In this document: positions 38,434-47,981 of the stretch, piece after piece | Numbering within the stretch: position 1 is the stretch's first letter | Layout: every line of letters begins with the position of its first letter | Assembly: GCF_025449215.1 (NCBI RefSeq) | Contig: NZ_CP104900.1 | Location: 4,687,889 to 4,751,888 of the forward strand | Direction: 5' to 3' | Source: Shewanella seohaensis | GTDB taxonomy: Bacteria > Pseudomonadota > Gammaproteobacteria > Enterobacterales > Shewanellaceae | Length of the DNA stretch: 64,000 nt | Notes under the pieces: generated by a model | What the model saw: the letters and a program-made list of their open reading frames with translations, nothing else | What the model was told of the DNA's origin: nothing | The model's database searches: none | Program-made: the position numbers and the translations under genes

Positions 38434-39927
38434 TTGAATACTCTACTCTTAGGTAAAGGTGAGCAACAGGTTCACTTAAATCTTAAATATGCCAACCGCC
38501 ACGGACTGATCGCAGGCGCTACCGGGACGGGGAAAACCGTTTCGCTGATGACCCTCGCCGAAGGCTTCTCCCGCCAAGGTGTGCCAGTATTTATCACCGA
38601 CATTAAAGGCGATATCTCTGGGCTTGGCGTCGCGGGCACACCAAACGACAAACTCTTCCAGCGGGCCGCCGAAATCGGGATTGAGGAATATCAAACCGAG
38701 GCCAATCCTGTGGTTTTCTGGGATTTAGCTGGAGAGCAAGGGCACCCCTTACGCACAACCGTGAGCGAGATGGGGCCGACCCTGCTCGGGCGCATTCTCG
38801 AACTCAATGACACCCAAAGCAGTATTTTAGACATAGTGTTTCAACTGGCTGACGACCAAGGTTTATTGTTACTCGATCTCGACGATCTTCGCGCCATGCT
38901 GAACTTAGTCGCCGATGAGCGCAAAGATATCTCCGCCAAATATGGGCTTATCAGCGCCCAGTCCCTCGCCGCCATTCAACGCTCTGTCCTCGGTTTAGAG
39001 CGCGATGGTGGCAAAGACTTTTTCGGCGAACCTGCGCTTCAACTCGAAGACTTGATGCGCACTAACTTACAAGGGCGCGGCATTATCAACCTGTTAGCCG
39101 CCAATAAGTTAATCCTGACCCCTAACCTCTATTCCAGTTTCTTACTCTGGCTGCTATCAGAACTGTTTGAAAACCTACCCGAAGTCGGCGATCTCGATAA
39201 ACCCAAGTTAGTCTTCTTTATCGATGAGGCGCACTTATTGTTTGAAGGCTGCCCGGCAAATTTGCTTAAACGCATAGAGCAGATTATGCGGCTTATCCGC
39301 TCCAAAGGCGTCGGGGTGTATTTTTGCTCGCAGTTTCCTGACGATATTCCCAACGAGATCTTAGGTCAGCTCGGTAATCGGATTCAGCATGCCCTCAGGG
39401 CGTATACCCCAAGGGATCAAAAAGCCGTTAAAACCGCGGCGGAGACCTTTGTGCCCAACCCTAAATTGGTGGTCAGCGAGGTGATTTCACAACTTGCCGT
39501 GGGCGAAGCTTTAGTCTCGACACTCGCCGAGAAAGGTGTGCCCACTATGGTGGAACGCGCCCTGATTGCACCGCCCCGCTGTCGCATGGGGCCCGCAAGT
39601 GCAGAGGAGTTAAACGCCATTCGTGCCAAGAGTCCCATTGGCGGCAAGTACGACACTTTAATCAACCGAGAGTCCGCCTACGAGCGGCTCAATCAACGGC
39701 ACGCCGAAGCGGCCAATGGCGCTACTAGCACCAAAACCGCAAATACGCCCACCGCCCAAGAAGCGGATCAAGGCTGGTTTAGCGAACTGATCTTTGGCAA
39801 TAAACGCCGCCAAGGATTGGCCGAGACACTCTCCAAACAAGCGGCGCGAACCGTGGGTAATCAACTCGGCAAACAAATATTGCGCGGACTACTCGGCGGC
39901 ATACTCGGCAAGTCGACCCGCAGGTAA
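38434..39927 (+). CDS. HerA-like ATPase of the DUF853/YjgR family
   Basis: A 497-residue P-loop ATPase of the HerA/FtsK type. Walker A is GATGTGKT (about 29-36) and Walker B is LVFFIDEAH (about 265-273). An arginine-rich segment ALRAYTPRDQKAVKTAAE follows, as is typical of DUF853. The C-terminus is low-complexity then basic (GKQILRGLLGGILGKSTRR). The start is TTG, supported by AAGGA 6 bp upstream and by the conserved LLLGKGEQQVHL beginning. Proteins of this family are hexameric DNA or nucleoprotein translocases whose role is not known; no nuclease partner (NurA) is adjacent. Confidence 0.85.
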   Translation: MNTLLLGKGEQQVHLNLKYANRHGLIAGATGTGKTVSLMTLAEGFSRQGVPVFITDIKGDISGLGVAGTPNDKLFQRAAEIGIEEYQTEANPVVFWDLAGEQGHPLRTTVSEMGPTLLGRILELNDTQSSILDIVFQLADDQGLLLLDLDDLRAMLNLVADERKDISAKYGLISAQSLAAIQRSVLGLERDGGKDFFGEPALQLEDLMRTNLQGRGIINLLAANKLILTPNLYSSFLLWLLSELFENLPEVGDLDKPKLVFFIDEAHLLFEGCPANLLKRIEQIMRLIRSKGVGVYFCSQFPDDIPNEILGQLGNRIQHALRAYTPRDQKAVKTAAETFVPNPKLVVSEVISQLAVGEALVSTLAEKGVPTMVERALIAPPRCRMGPASAEELNAIRAKSPIGGKYDTLINRESAYERLNQRHAEAANGATSTKTANTPTAQEADQGWFSELIFGNKRRQGLAETLSKQAARTVGNQLGKQILRGLLGGILGKSTRR

Positions 39928-40240
39928 TGGCGCGGGGCTAAAACCGTGCGCTAAACCGCATATTTTATATACACATTGGCACTACCATTAGCGTGAATTA
40001 TTCTAAGTAGTGGGTGGATCTTAGTTAGGATTTAGGTGATAAGATTATTTTGCGAGTACCGCTCAGAGAGGCAAATAAATTCAAGTAATTTACCAATAGT
40101 TTTAAATAGTTGTGATTTAAAAATGGTGTAATTCGAGTTTAATCGTTTCGCTTTAATCAGGACATCATGGAACGGGTTTTACGCAAATGGCTTACATGAT
40201 TAGCCTGATGAACAACCACTGAAAGTACATGGAGTTAACT
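39928..40240. other. Intergenic region
   Basis: 313 bp with no gene signature. It contains the promoter area of the small basic protein that follows. No operator or RNA could be supported. Confidence 0.5.
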
Positions 40241-40363
40241 ATGAGTAAAGAGCAAAAAAATCGCAAAGAGGCCAAGAAACAGCCGTTAATGACGATGAAG
40301 GAAAAACGTGCCGCAAAACACGCCAAAAACGCGTCTAAAGGTCTCCTCGATAACGTTAAATAA
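40241..40363 (+). CDS. Very small basic protein (40 residues)
   Basis: ATG with GGAG 6 bp upstream opens a 40-codon frame, MSKEQKNRKEAKKQPLMTMK through ASKGLLDNVK, with about 14 Lys/Arg residues. It is followed 42 bp later by a rho-independent terminator. A good ribosome site plus a terminator argue for a real gene. I have the impression that similar tiny Lys-rich proteins occur in Shewanella and Vibrio. It may bind RNA or ribosomes; that is a guess from charge only. Confidence 0.7.
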   Translation: MSKEQKNRKEAKKQPLMTMKEKRAAKHAKNASKGLLDNVK

Positions 40364-40404
40364 TATTGTGGCACTTTAGGGTGCGCCTCCAATATCGACA
40401 ATTA

Positions 40405-40432
40405 AGGGTTAACTGCGGTTAGCCCTTTTTAT
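40405..40432 (+). terminator. Terminator after the small basic protein gene
   Basis: Stem AGGGTTA/TTAGCCCT (with G-T pairing) around a short loop, followed by TTTTTATT. Confidence 0.75.
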
Positions 40433-40856
40433 TGGCTCGCTCTCGGTTTTTGGTTATTTATCCCGCAAACAACACAGATTAAGTTATCAATAAGGTGATG
40501 ATTTAATTAGCCTAAGCCCTAAACTGAAAATGTCACCTAGACTAAAGCAACATGCACATTGCTTGAGTCTTTTGCTAAGGTTTTATTTACCTAGATCACC
40601 CAGAACCACAATCGCAGCTAAGTTACCGATTTATCAGCTTATTCCATTTTAGCCATCACAGCACCCGACGCTCGTTAGCCCTATTGGAATATTGGTTATA
40701 CGCCTAATAAATCACGATTTAGACTGCATATAAACTCGTGACAAAGCCTGTATTTTGAGCAGATTTGGGTATATAAGTAGTGATACTAAAGTAGCAATCA
40801 AACAGTCCGATTTACCTTACCCTATATAACACAATAAAAAATAAGGATATTTCAGC
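40433..40856. other. Promoter region of the TRAP operon
   Basis: 424 bp without a gene, directly upstream of the TAXI-TRAP genes. An AAGGA Shine-Dalgarno precedes the next gene. No confident operator was recognised. Confidence 0.5.
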
Positions 40857-41813
40857 ATGAAAATCAACAAACGTTTTATCGCCGTTGGCGCAGCATTAAC
40901 GCTCTCACTCAGCGCAGCCTCAATGGCGGCCGCACCTGCCTTTATCAATATCTTAACTGGCGGCACCAGTGGCGTGTATTACCCCATTGGTGTGGCACTG
41001 TCGCAGCTCTATGGCTCAGGCATTGAAGGCGCCAAAACCTCAGTGCAGGCCACTAAAGCCTCGGTTGAAAACCTCAACTTGCTGCAAGCGGGCCGTGGTG
41101 AATTGGCCTTAGCCTTAGGCGATTCGGTAGCAGCAGCCTATCAAGGCGATGCCGATGCAGGCTTTAAAAAGCCATTAGATAAGGTGCGCGTGCTCGCAGC
41201 CGCTTACCCTAACTACATTCAAATTGTGGCCAATAAGGAATCTGGTATCAAAACCTTAGCCGATTTGAAAGGTAAACGTATTTCTGTCGGTGCGCCTAAG
41301 TCAGGTACTGAACTCAACGCGCGCGCCATTTTTAAAGCCGCGGGTTTAAGCTACGAAGACATGGGCAAAGTGGAGTTTTTACCCTATGCCGAATCGGTCG
41401 AGCTGATTAAGAACCGTCAGTTAGATGCGACCCTACAATCTTCGGGCTTAGGTATGGCAGCGATCCGCGATTTAGCCGCGACTATGCCAATCAACTTTGT
41501 GGAAATTCCCGAAGATGTGATCGGCAAAATCAATAACCCAGCCTATCAACATGGGGTGATCCCAGCAGCCACCTACGAAGGCCAAACCGCCGATGTCTCT
41601 ACGGTTGCGATTCAAAACCTCTTTGTGACTCAAGCCGGTGTGTCTGACGATTTAGCCTATCAGATGACTAAACTGATGTTTGAGCATTTAGACCGCCTCG
41701 GCAACGCCCACTCAGCGGCGAAAGCCATTCAATTAGACAAGGCAACCAAAAACCTGCCTGCGCCACTGCACCCAGGTGCTGAGCGTTATTTCAAAGAAGT
41801 TGGCGCACTCTAA
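40857..41813 (+). CDS. TAXI-family TRAP transporter solute-binding protein
   Basis: A 318-residue periplasmic binding protein: signal peptide (cleavage after SMAAA) and then the TAXI hallmark INILTGGTSGVYYPIG. Other family features: GRGELALALGDSVA, LKGKRISVGAPKSGTELNA and the C-terminal HPGAERYFKE. It captures a small anion (often glutamate-like or dicarboxylate) and passes it to the fused permease downstream. Substrate unknown. A strong hairpin in the gap before the permease gene may stabilise its mRNA. Confidence 0.93.
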   Translation: MKINKRFIAVGAALTLSLSAASMAAAPAFINILTGGTSGVYYPIGVALSQLYGSGIEGAKTSVQATKASVENLNLLQAGRGELALALGDSVAAAYQGDADAGFKKPLDKVRVLAAAYPNYIQIVANKESGIKTLADLKGKRISVGAPKSGTELNARAIFKAAGLSYEDMGKVEFLPYAESVELIKNRQLDATLQSSGLGMAAIRDLAATMPINFVEIPEDVIGKINNPAYQHGVIPAATYEGQTADVSTVAIQNLFVTQAGVSDDLAYQMTKLMFEHLDRLGNAHSAAKAIQLDKATKNLPAPLHPGAERYFKEVGAL

Positions 41814-41851
41814 GGGTGTAACCTCAATCTGTGCGACCCGTTTTTCACCTA

Positions 41852-41882
41852 AGCACTTGAGTGATAACGTCACTCAAGTGCT
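41852..41882 (+). other. Intercistronic 13-bp perfect hairpin
   Basis: AGCACTTGAGTGA, loop TAACG, then the exact complement, in the 107-bp gap between the binding-protein and permease genes. No T tract follows. Such hairpins commonly protect the 3' end of an abundant binding-protein mRNA or partly terminate before the permease. Confidence 0.7.
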
Positions 41883-41920
41883 GCGTCGCCCTCTGTAGTC
41901 TAATGCTGTGAGGCATAAAT

Positions 41921-43954
41921 ATGAGCGATTCCGAACAAGGACTAGGCGCTAAGACCAGTGACTGGCCCAAGGCGCTGTTTTACACCGCGCTACTTTTCTC
42001 TATTTTTCAAATCATTACTGCCGCCTTTCATCCCGTATCGACCCAAGTTTTGCGGGCAACTCACGTAGGCTTTTTACTGTTAATCGTATTTTTAAGTTAT
42101 CCGGCGGTGGGCAAGTCTCGCCCTTGGCAACCCTTAGCCTGGGTACTTGGTCTTGCGGGCATGGCAACGGCCGCCTATCAATGGTTTTTTGAGGCCGACT
42201 TGATCCAGCGCTCCGGTGAACTCACCGATGCCGATATGGTAATTGGCGTTGTGTTAATTGTCTTAGTGTTTGAAGCCGCGCGGCGGGTGATGGGCTGGGC
42301 ACTGCCGATTATCTGCTGTATTTTCTTGGCCTACGGCTTATTCGGCCAATATCTCCCCGGTGACTTAATGCACCGTGGCTACGGCGTTGACCAAATTATC
42401 AATCAGTTATCCTTCGGTACCGAAGGGCTCTACGGCACACCAACCTATGTGTCGGCTACCTATATCTTCCTATTTATTCTCTTTGGTGCCTTTTTAGAGC
42501 AGGCGGGGATGATCCGTCTGTTTACCGATTTTGCCATGGGTTTATTCGGCCATAAGCTCGGCGGCCCGGCGAAAGTGGCCGTGGTTTCTTCGGCGATGAT
42601 GGGCACAATTACAGGCTCGGGCGTTGCCAACGTGGTGACCACGGGGCAATTTACCATTCCCTTGATGAAACGCTTTGGCTACCGCCCCGCCTTTGCCGGC
42701 GGTGTAGAAGCCACTTCCAGTATGGGCAGCCAAATTATGCCGCCCATCATGGGCGCGGTGGCCTTTATCATGGCCGAAACTATTAACGTGCCGTTTATTG
42801 AAATCGCCAAAGCGGCGTTAATCCCCGCATTGTTGTATTTCAGCTCAGTGTTCTGGATGGTGCATCTGGAAGCCAAACGCGCCAATCTCTGTGGTTTGCC
42901 TAAGGACCAATGCCCCGATCCTTGGGCGGCAGTGAAGGAGCGCTGGTATCTGCTGATCCCACTGTTTATTTTGATTTACTTGCTCTTTTCGGGACGTACG
43001 CCACTGTTCTCCGGCATGGTCGGTTTAGCTCTGACTTCGATTGTGATCTTAGGCTCTGCAATTGTGCTGCGCCTACCTTCTAATGCGATGCGCTTTGCCT
43101 TTTGGATTGCCCTTGGGGTGTTGTGTGCTGGCTTCTTCCAGATGGGTATCGCCGTCGTCTTTGGGGTCATCGCCTTACTTGTCGCTGTCTGCTGGTTTAT
43201 CAAAGGGGGCAAAGATACCCTGACCATCTGCCTGCACGCTTTAGTCGATGGCGCTCGCCATGCGGTGCCCGTGGGGATTGCCTGCGCCCTTGTTGGGGTG
43301 ATTATCGGGATCGTCTCGCTGACGGGGATAGCCTCAACCTTCGCCAGTTACATTCTCGCCGTGGGTCAAGATAACCTTTTCCTCTCGCTGGTGTTAACTA
43401 TGCTTACCTGCATGGTGTTGGGCATGGGCATCCCGAGTATCCCTAACTATATTATTACCAGCTCGATCGCCGCCCCCGCCCTGCTGGACTTAGGTGTGCC
43501 GCTGATCGTCTCCCATATGTTTGTGTTTTACTTTGGGATTATGGCCGATCTCACGCCTCCCGTCGCCTTGGCCTGCTTTGCCGCCGCGCCAATCGCAAAA
43601 GAATCTGGGCTGAAGATCAGCCTATGGGCGATTCGCATCGCTATCGCTGGCTTTGTGATCCCCTTTATGGCGGTTTACGATCCGGCGCTTATGCTACAAA
43701 GCGATAGCTGGCTTGCCATCGGCTTTGTGATGTTAAAAGCCACCGTGGGCATAGGCATCTGGGGCGTGATCTTCACCGGTTTCTTACTGCAAAAACTCTA
43801 TTGGTGGGAGCGTGTTATCGGCTTCCTCGCCGGAGCCAGTTTAATCCTTGCGACACCGCTCAGTGATGAAATCGGCTTTGGTCTGGCGCTACTCTTTATC
43901 GTGCAGCACAGCCTTAGAGCGCGCAAACTGAAACGTCTTGCCGAGCAGGGGTAA
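41921..43954 (+). CDS. TRAP transporter fused 4TM/12TM permease (TAXI type)
   Basis: A 677-residue membrane protein uniting the small (DctQ-like) and large (DctM-like) TRAP subunits. Helices fill the first 180 residues and then the large-subunit region with AKVAVVSSAMMGTITGSGVANVV, EATSSMGSQIMPPIMGAVAF and, near the end, GMGIPSIPNYIIT and DLTPPVALACFAAA. These are the conserved ion- and substrate-binding loops. It is driven by a Na+ or H+ gradient and works with the binding protein encoded just upstream. Frame intact; ATG start before MSDSEQGLGAK. Confidence 0.94.
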   Translation: MSDSEQGLGAKTSDWPKALFYTALLFSIFQIITAAFHPVSTQVLRATHVGFLLLIVFLSYPAVGKSRPWQPLAWVLGLAGMATAAYQWFFEADLIQRSGELTDADMVIGVVLIVLVFEAARRVMGWALPIICCIFLAYGLFGQYLPGDLMHRGYGVDQIINQLSFGTEGLYGTPTYVSATYIFLFILFGAFLEQAGMIRLFTDFAMGLFGHKLGGPAKVAVVSSAMMGTITGSGVANVVTTGQFTIPLMKRFGYRPAFAGGVEATSSMGSQIMPPIMGAVAFIMAETINVPFIEIAKAALIPALLYFSSVFWMVHLEAKRANLCGLPKDQCPDPWAAVKERWYLLIPLFILIYLLFSGRTPLFSGMVGLALTSIVILGSAIVLRLPSNAMRFAFWIALGVLCAGFFQMGIAVVFGVIALLVAVCWFIKGGKDTLTICLHALVDGARHAVPVGIACALVGVIIGIVSLTGIASTFASYILAVGQDNLFLSLVLTMLTCMVLGMGIPSIPNYIITSSIAAPALLDLGVPLIVSHMFVFYFGIMADLTPPVALACFAAAPIAKESGLKISLWAIRIAIAGFVIPFMAVYDPALMLQSDSWLAIGFVMLKATVGIGIWGVIFTGFLLQKLYWWERVIGFLAGASLILATPLSDEIGFGLALLFIVQHSLRARKLKRLAEQG

Positions 43955-43987
43955 GGTTTTGAGTGTATGCAAAGGTAAGGCAATAAG

Positions 43988-44385
43988 ATGCTAGGTCTAT
44001 GTTTAGGCCTAGCGGGCACACTGTGGGCGCAAGTGCCCACAGAGCAATTCACCCTCGCGTGGAACCACAGTATAGAAAAAATCCGCTGGGAAGAAGACTA
44101 TCAAGTCACCACTCAAGGATTACGCCTCACTGAGGCCAGAGTCAAAGGCACGGGCGCGGGAATGGAAATCCCCGATGATGCAGTATTTAGCAATGGCAGT
44201 TGGCATTATCAACCTAAGTTGCCCGTGCTGCCGAGATTACGCCTAGGGCGCACACCCGAGGCGGGGGATTTTGAGCTGTGCTTCACTCAGGCTTCGGGGA
44301 GACGCAGTGCCAAGCTATGAGTCATTGGATTGGCCCGCCGAACAAACAAGATGCCGCCGTTGAGGTGTGGGGCTGTCAGCTGTGA
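43988..44385 (+). CDS. DUF1850 protein of the TRAP operon (one apparent frameshift)
   Basis: Reconstructed at 132 residues. DUF1850 proteins regularly follow TAXI-TRAP permease genes, as here (33 bp after it). The N-terminus is a signal-like helix (LGLCLGLAGTLWA). The family motif FTLAWNHSIEKIRWEEDYQV, which contains the conserved 'HSI...W.E', and the segment TGAGMEIPDDA are present. The frame breaks at the G run 44296-44299; a fifth G joins QASG to ETQCQAMSHWIGPP and ends at 44383-44385 with two further cysteines. Function unknown; probably an accessory subunit or assembly factor of the transporter. Confidence 0.8.
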
Positions 44386-44431
44386 AATATCACTTTATAA
44401 AGACGCGCAAGCTAGGCGCATCTGCCGCCGA

Positions 44432-45418
44432 TTAACGGTCAATAGCGCGCTCATTCCGAGAGAAGCTGTAGCCGTTTTTCCCTTGGTGTTTAATACGATA
44501 CATAGCGGCATCGGCGCGATCGCAGCTTTGAGCAAAACGATCACCATACTCAAAAATATCGATACCGATACTCAGGCTAATCGCCACCTCGCAACCATCG
44601 AGTAAGAAACGCTGTCGATAAACATCCAATAAGGATTGCGCGAGCATTCCTAAGGCTTCGATATCCGAAGTGGGCAGGACAATCACAAACTCGTCCCCGC
44701 CGAGCCGCGCGATCTTCGCCTGCGCGCCCGAATGTTCCACTAAGGAATGCGCCACATGCACCAATAAGTTATCGCCAAACTTGTGGCCATGGTGATCATT
44801 TAAGGCTTTAAAACCATCAAGATCGATAAAGAATAACGCCCCGCGCTGGCCGGGTTGCAATAGCTCATCGAAGGCAGTGGTGATGGCTTGGCGGTTCATC
44901 AGGTTGGTGAGCGGATCGCTATGGGCTAACCTTGCTAAATCCAGCTCGTAGCGCTTTTCTTGAGTGATATCGATATGGCTGCCCATCATCCGCAGCGGCG
45001 TGCCGTCGGGTAGACGCTCAACAATGCGGCCACGATCCGACACCCAAGTGATGCTGCCATCTTTGTGCAGCATGCGGTGTACGACCTGATAATAATCGGC
45101 CTTGCCATTCACATGGTCTTCAAAGGCTTTGATTACCCAGTCTTTATCCTCTGGATGAAGTTTGCTTTTCCAGCTGTCGACATGGGCGCGAAGCTCCTCG
45201 CGGCTAAAGCCGAGCAGTTCGCCCCACTTCACATTGAAAAGGGTGAGATTGCCACTGGGAACATGCTGCTCCCACAAACACAAGCCATTGCCATCGAGGG
45301 CGGCAAAGAGTTTTTCTTCGGCGCGATTATTGAGCGCCGTTAACCGCGCATTTTCACGTTTAAGCTCGGCGATTTCGGCCTGAAGTTGCTTTATTTCTGC
45401 TGCAGAATCCGCTACCAC
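44432..45418 (-). CDS. PAS-GGDEF diguanylate cyclase
   Basis: A 328-residue soluble protein. A short coiled coil (about 5-40: IKQLQAEIAELKREN) precedes a PAS_3-type domain (about 45-155; WGELLGFSREEL and LHPEDKDWVIKAFEDH) and a GGDEF domain (about 165-320) with the intact active site RLGGDEFVIV. No RxxD inhibitory site is seen five residues before GGDEF, so product inhibition at that site is unlikely. It should make c-di-GMP in response to a ligand or redox change sensed by PAS. Convergent with the TRAP operon. Confidence 0.92.
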   Translation of the reverse strand: MVADSAAEIKQLQAEIAELKRENARLTALNNRAEEKLFAALDGNGLCLWEQHVPSGNLTLFNVKWGELLGFSREELRAHVDSWKSKLHPEDKDWVIKAFEDHVNGKADYYQVVHRMLHKDGSITWVSDRGRIVERLPDGTPLRMMGSHIDITQEKRYELDLARLAHSDPLTNLMNRQAITTAFDELLQPGQRGALFFIDLDGFKALNDHHGHKFGDNLLVHVAHSLVEHSGAQAKIARLGGDEFVIVLPTSDIEALGMLAQSLLDVYRQRFLLDGCEVAISLSIGIDIFEYGDRFAQSCDRADAAMYRIKHQGKNGYSFSRNERAIDR

Positions 45419-45565
45419 GAAAAGTCTCTGTTGTTAAATTGGGGGATTTTCGTCCAGTGTAAAACAGTTAATGCCGAAGGGACATAGTAAAAAGGATAAA
45501 GCCAAAGGGGAGCAGGCAAGCCGCACAAAGGAGTCAGCCAGATGCTGACCCCATCAAGCTAACGC

Positions 45566-45901
45566 TTAATCGCGGGTGAGCACTTCAAGCAATTCAATCT
45601 CAAAGGTGAGGTCAGAATTTGGCTTGATATGGGCACCAATTTGACGCTCGCCGTAGGCTAAATGCGCAGGGACGAATAACTTACGTTTTCCGCCAACCTT
45701 CATGCCCATCAGTCCTTGATCCCAACCTTTAATCACTCGGCCAGTGCCAATCACGCATTGAAATGCCTGACCACGGTCATAGGAGGAATCAAACTGAGTG
45801 CCATCCTGCAAAAAACCGCGGTATTGAGTGGTGATCAACGCGCCTTTTACGGCCTCTTTTCCTTCGCCGATAACCAGATCGACAACTTCTAATTCAGTCA
45901 T
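45566..45901 (-). CDS. Cytoplasmic FKBP-type peptidyl-prolyl isomerase
   Basis: A 111-residue protein that is only an FKBP domain: YRGFLQDGTQFDSSYDRGQA, VIKGWDQGLMGMKVGGKRKLFVPA, AYGERQIG and LTFEIELLEV. Active-site aromatic and Asp residues are those of FKBP12-like proteins. No signal peptide, so it should act in the cytoplasm, unlike the secreted FKBP near sirA. Single gene. Confidence 0.9.
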   Translation of the reverse strand: MTELEVVDLVIGEGKEAVKGALITTQYRGFLQDGTQFDSSYDRGQAFQCVIGTGRVIKGWDQGLMGMKVGGKRKLFVPAHLAYGERQIGAHIKPNSDLTFEIELLEVLTRD

Positions 45902-46090
45902 TTAATTAATCTCTTCGTCTTCACTTACATACAAGTGATTCATCAAAGAGCCTATTCTAACATCGCCAACCGAGCTTGTCGGTGCAGCTCACCCATTTTG
46001 TGGTGCAGGTTTCGATACGCCTTTAACTCCCTTTAAATTTGCCACGACGTCCCCATATCTACAGCATGCATTGAGCTAAGGAGCCATCCC

Positions 46091-46513
46091 ATGATTATCG
46101 CCTGCCCCCACTGTGACACCTTAAACCGCGTGCCCCAAGAGCGGTTAACTGAGCAGCCTACCTGCGGCAAATGTAAACAGAATCTGTTTACGGCGGCGCC
46201 CATTGAGCTCACGAGCGCCAATTTTATCAATCATGCTCACAAGTCAGAGTTGCCAATCGTTGTTGATTTTTGGGCGAGCTGGTGCGGCCCCTGCAAAAGC
46301 TTTGCGCCCACCTTTTCGGCGGCAGCCAAAGCATGGGAACCACAATTTCGCTTCGGCAAGATTAATACCGAGGAGCAACAGGCGTTGGCGGCGCAATTTG
46401 GGATCCGCTCTATCCCTACGCTGATGATATTCAAACAGGGGCATCTTATCGCCCAGCAAGCGGGCGCCTTACCCAAGTCGGCGCTCGACCAATGGCTGCA
46501 GCGTTATTGCTAG
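46091..46513 (+). CDS. trxC: Thioredoxin 2 TrxC
   Basis: A 140-residue protein with the N-terminal zinc-binding module of Trx2 (CPHC and CGKC, residues 5-30) followed by a thioredoxin fold with the active site WASWCGPCK and cis-proline loop IPTLMIFK. It reduces protein disulfides in the cytoplasm, and the zinc motif is known to be redox-sensitive. ATG start preceded by AGGAG. Followed by a strong terminator shared with the convergent carrier gene. Confidence 0.95.
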   Translation: MIIACPHCDTLNRVPQERLTEQPTCGKCKQNLFTAAPIELTSANFINHAHKSELPIVVDFWASWCGPCKSFAPTFSAAAKAWEPQFRFGKINTEEQQALAAQFGIRSIPTLMIFKQGHLIAQQAGALPKSALDQWLQRYC

Positions 46514-46533
46514 AATCTATAGTTTCGCCCATA

Positions 46534-46560
46534 AAAATACCCAGCCTAGCTGGGTATTTT
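46534..46560. terminator. Bidirectional terminator between trxC and the SLC13 carrier
   Basis: 12-bp stem AAAATACCCAGC/GCTGGGTATTTT with a 3-nt loop, A-rich on the left and T-rich on the right, so it works on both strands. Confidence 0.9.
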
Positions 46561-46581
46561 ATTTGAATGAATCAGGCGCGT

Positions 46582-47981
46582 TTACACTTCCCAGAAGGTG
46601 TGGGCAATAATGCCCAGCACTATCATGCTGAGGAAGTTAACTATCATACCCACTCGCACCATTTCCGATTGCTTAATATGGCCAGAGCCGTAAACAATGG
46701 CGTTAGGCGGCGTCGCCACTGGCAACATAAAGGCGCAGGAAGCCGCAATACCAATCAGCACTGAGAGCATCACAGGCGATACCCCTAATGCTTCGGCAAT
46801 CGCCGCAAATACTGGCACTAACAGCGCGGCACTCGCGGTATTACTGGCAAACTCGGTCAGCATCACCACGAAAGCGATTACCGCGAACACGAACAGCGAC
46901 ATATGGGTGCTACCAAAAATATCCGTCATCCAGTGCGCGAGGAACACGCTGGTACCAGTACTTTTGAGCACGGCACTCAAGGTTAAACCGCCACCGAACA
47001 GGATCAATACGCCCCAATCTGTGGTCGATTCGATCTTCTTCCAGCCTACGAGCCCAAGTCCTGCCAGCAACACTACAGTGCCAAGGGCGACGACGGTATC
47101 AAATTGCGTGATCCCACCGAGCGCTTTGGCCAGCGGCACACTGAAAATCCAGCAACAAACCGTCGCGAGGAAGATAACTAAGGTGAGTTTGCCTTGGAAA
47201 GTCAGTTTTTGTTCTTCAACATCCAACTTACATTGCGCCGATAGATCCGGCTTAAAGTACCAGTAGAGTGCCAAAAGCATCATAGGTAACATCAAGATCA
47301 CCGTAGGAATGCCAAACTTCAGCCAGTCGCTAAAGCTTAGGCCGACCTGCGCCGCGGCAATCGCGTTTGGCGGGCTGCCGACTAAGGTACCAATGCCACC
47401 AATGTTGGCGGAATAGGCAATCCCAAGCAGTAAGAACACATAAGTGCTGTGGTACATCTTGCGATCGAGCTGCTGCAAAATCCCCAGCGCGAGTGGCAAC
47501 ATCATCGCCGTGGTTGCTGTGTTACTGATCCACATAGACAGCAACGCCGTCACGCCAAACAGCATTAAACAGGCAATACTGAGTTTACCCTTGGAGGCCA
47601 GTAATAATTTTTGCGCTATCAGGGTATCGATCTTTTGATGGTGCAGCGCCGCGGCTAATACAAAACCACCGAAAAACAGATAGATAATGGGATTAGCAAA
47701 GTTACTCATGGCTTCTTTGGTTTCAAACACCCCAAAGAATACCGCCAAAATCGGCACTAAAATCGCCGTGATACTGATGTGAATCGCTTCGCTTAACCAC
47801 AAGATGGCGGCGAACACTAAGATAGCCAGCCCTGTATTGACCCCTTGGTCAAAGGGTAAACCGTAATACAGCGCGAATAGCAGCAGAATATCCGCCACTA
47901 AGATCAGCATTTTTTTCTTTTCAAGCCCGGCATTCGCGGGCGAATGATTGGGGGAACCGACGTTGATTGCTCTAAGGACAT
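46582..47981 (-). CDS. SLC13/DASS family Na+-coupled anion symporter (one apparent frameshift at the N-terminus)
   Basis: About 466 residues once reconstructed, with some eleven membrane helices. Both SNT signatures of the DASS family are present ([13 protein letters not shown] and [12 protein letters not shown]), with the re-entrant-loop region [17 protein letters not shown]. It imports dicarboxylates, citrate or sulfate with sodium. As written the frame starts at 47910 directly in the first helix and lacks a ribosome site. An ATG at 47981 preceded by AAGG opens [20 protein letters not shown] and runs into the carrier if the run of seven T at 47910-47916 is given one more base, so that start is preferred. 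Confidence 0.85.

Noticed and set aside
46697-47266. Plus-strand 189-codon frame opposite the SLC13 carrier
   Set aside because: Low-complexity Thr/Ser/Ile/Asn-rich shadow of a membrane protein gene, without any supporting signal.
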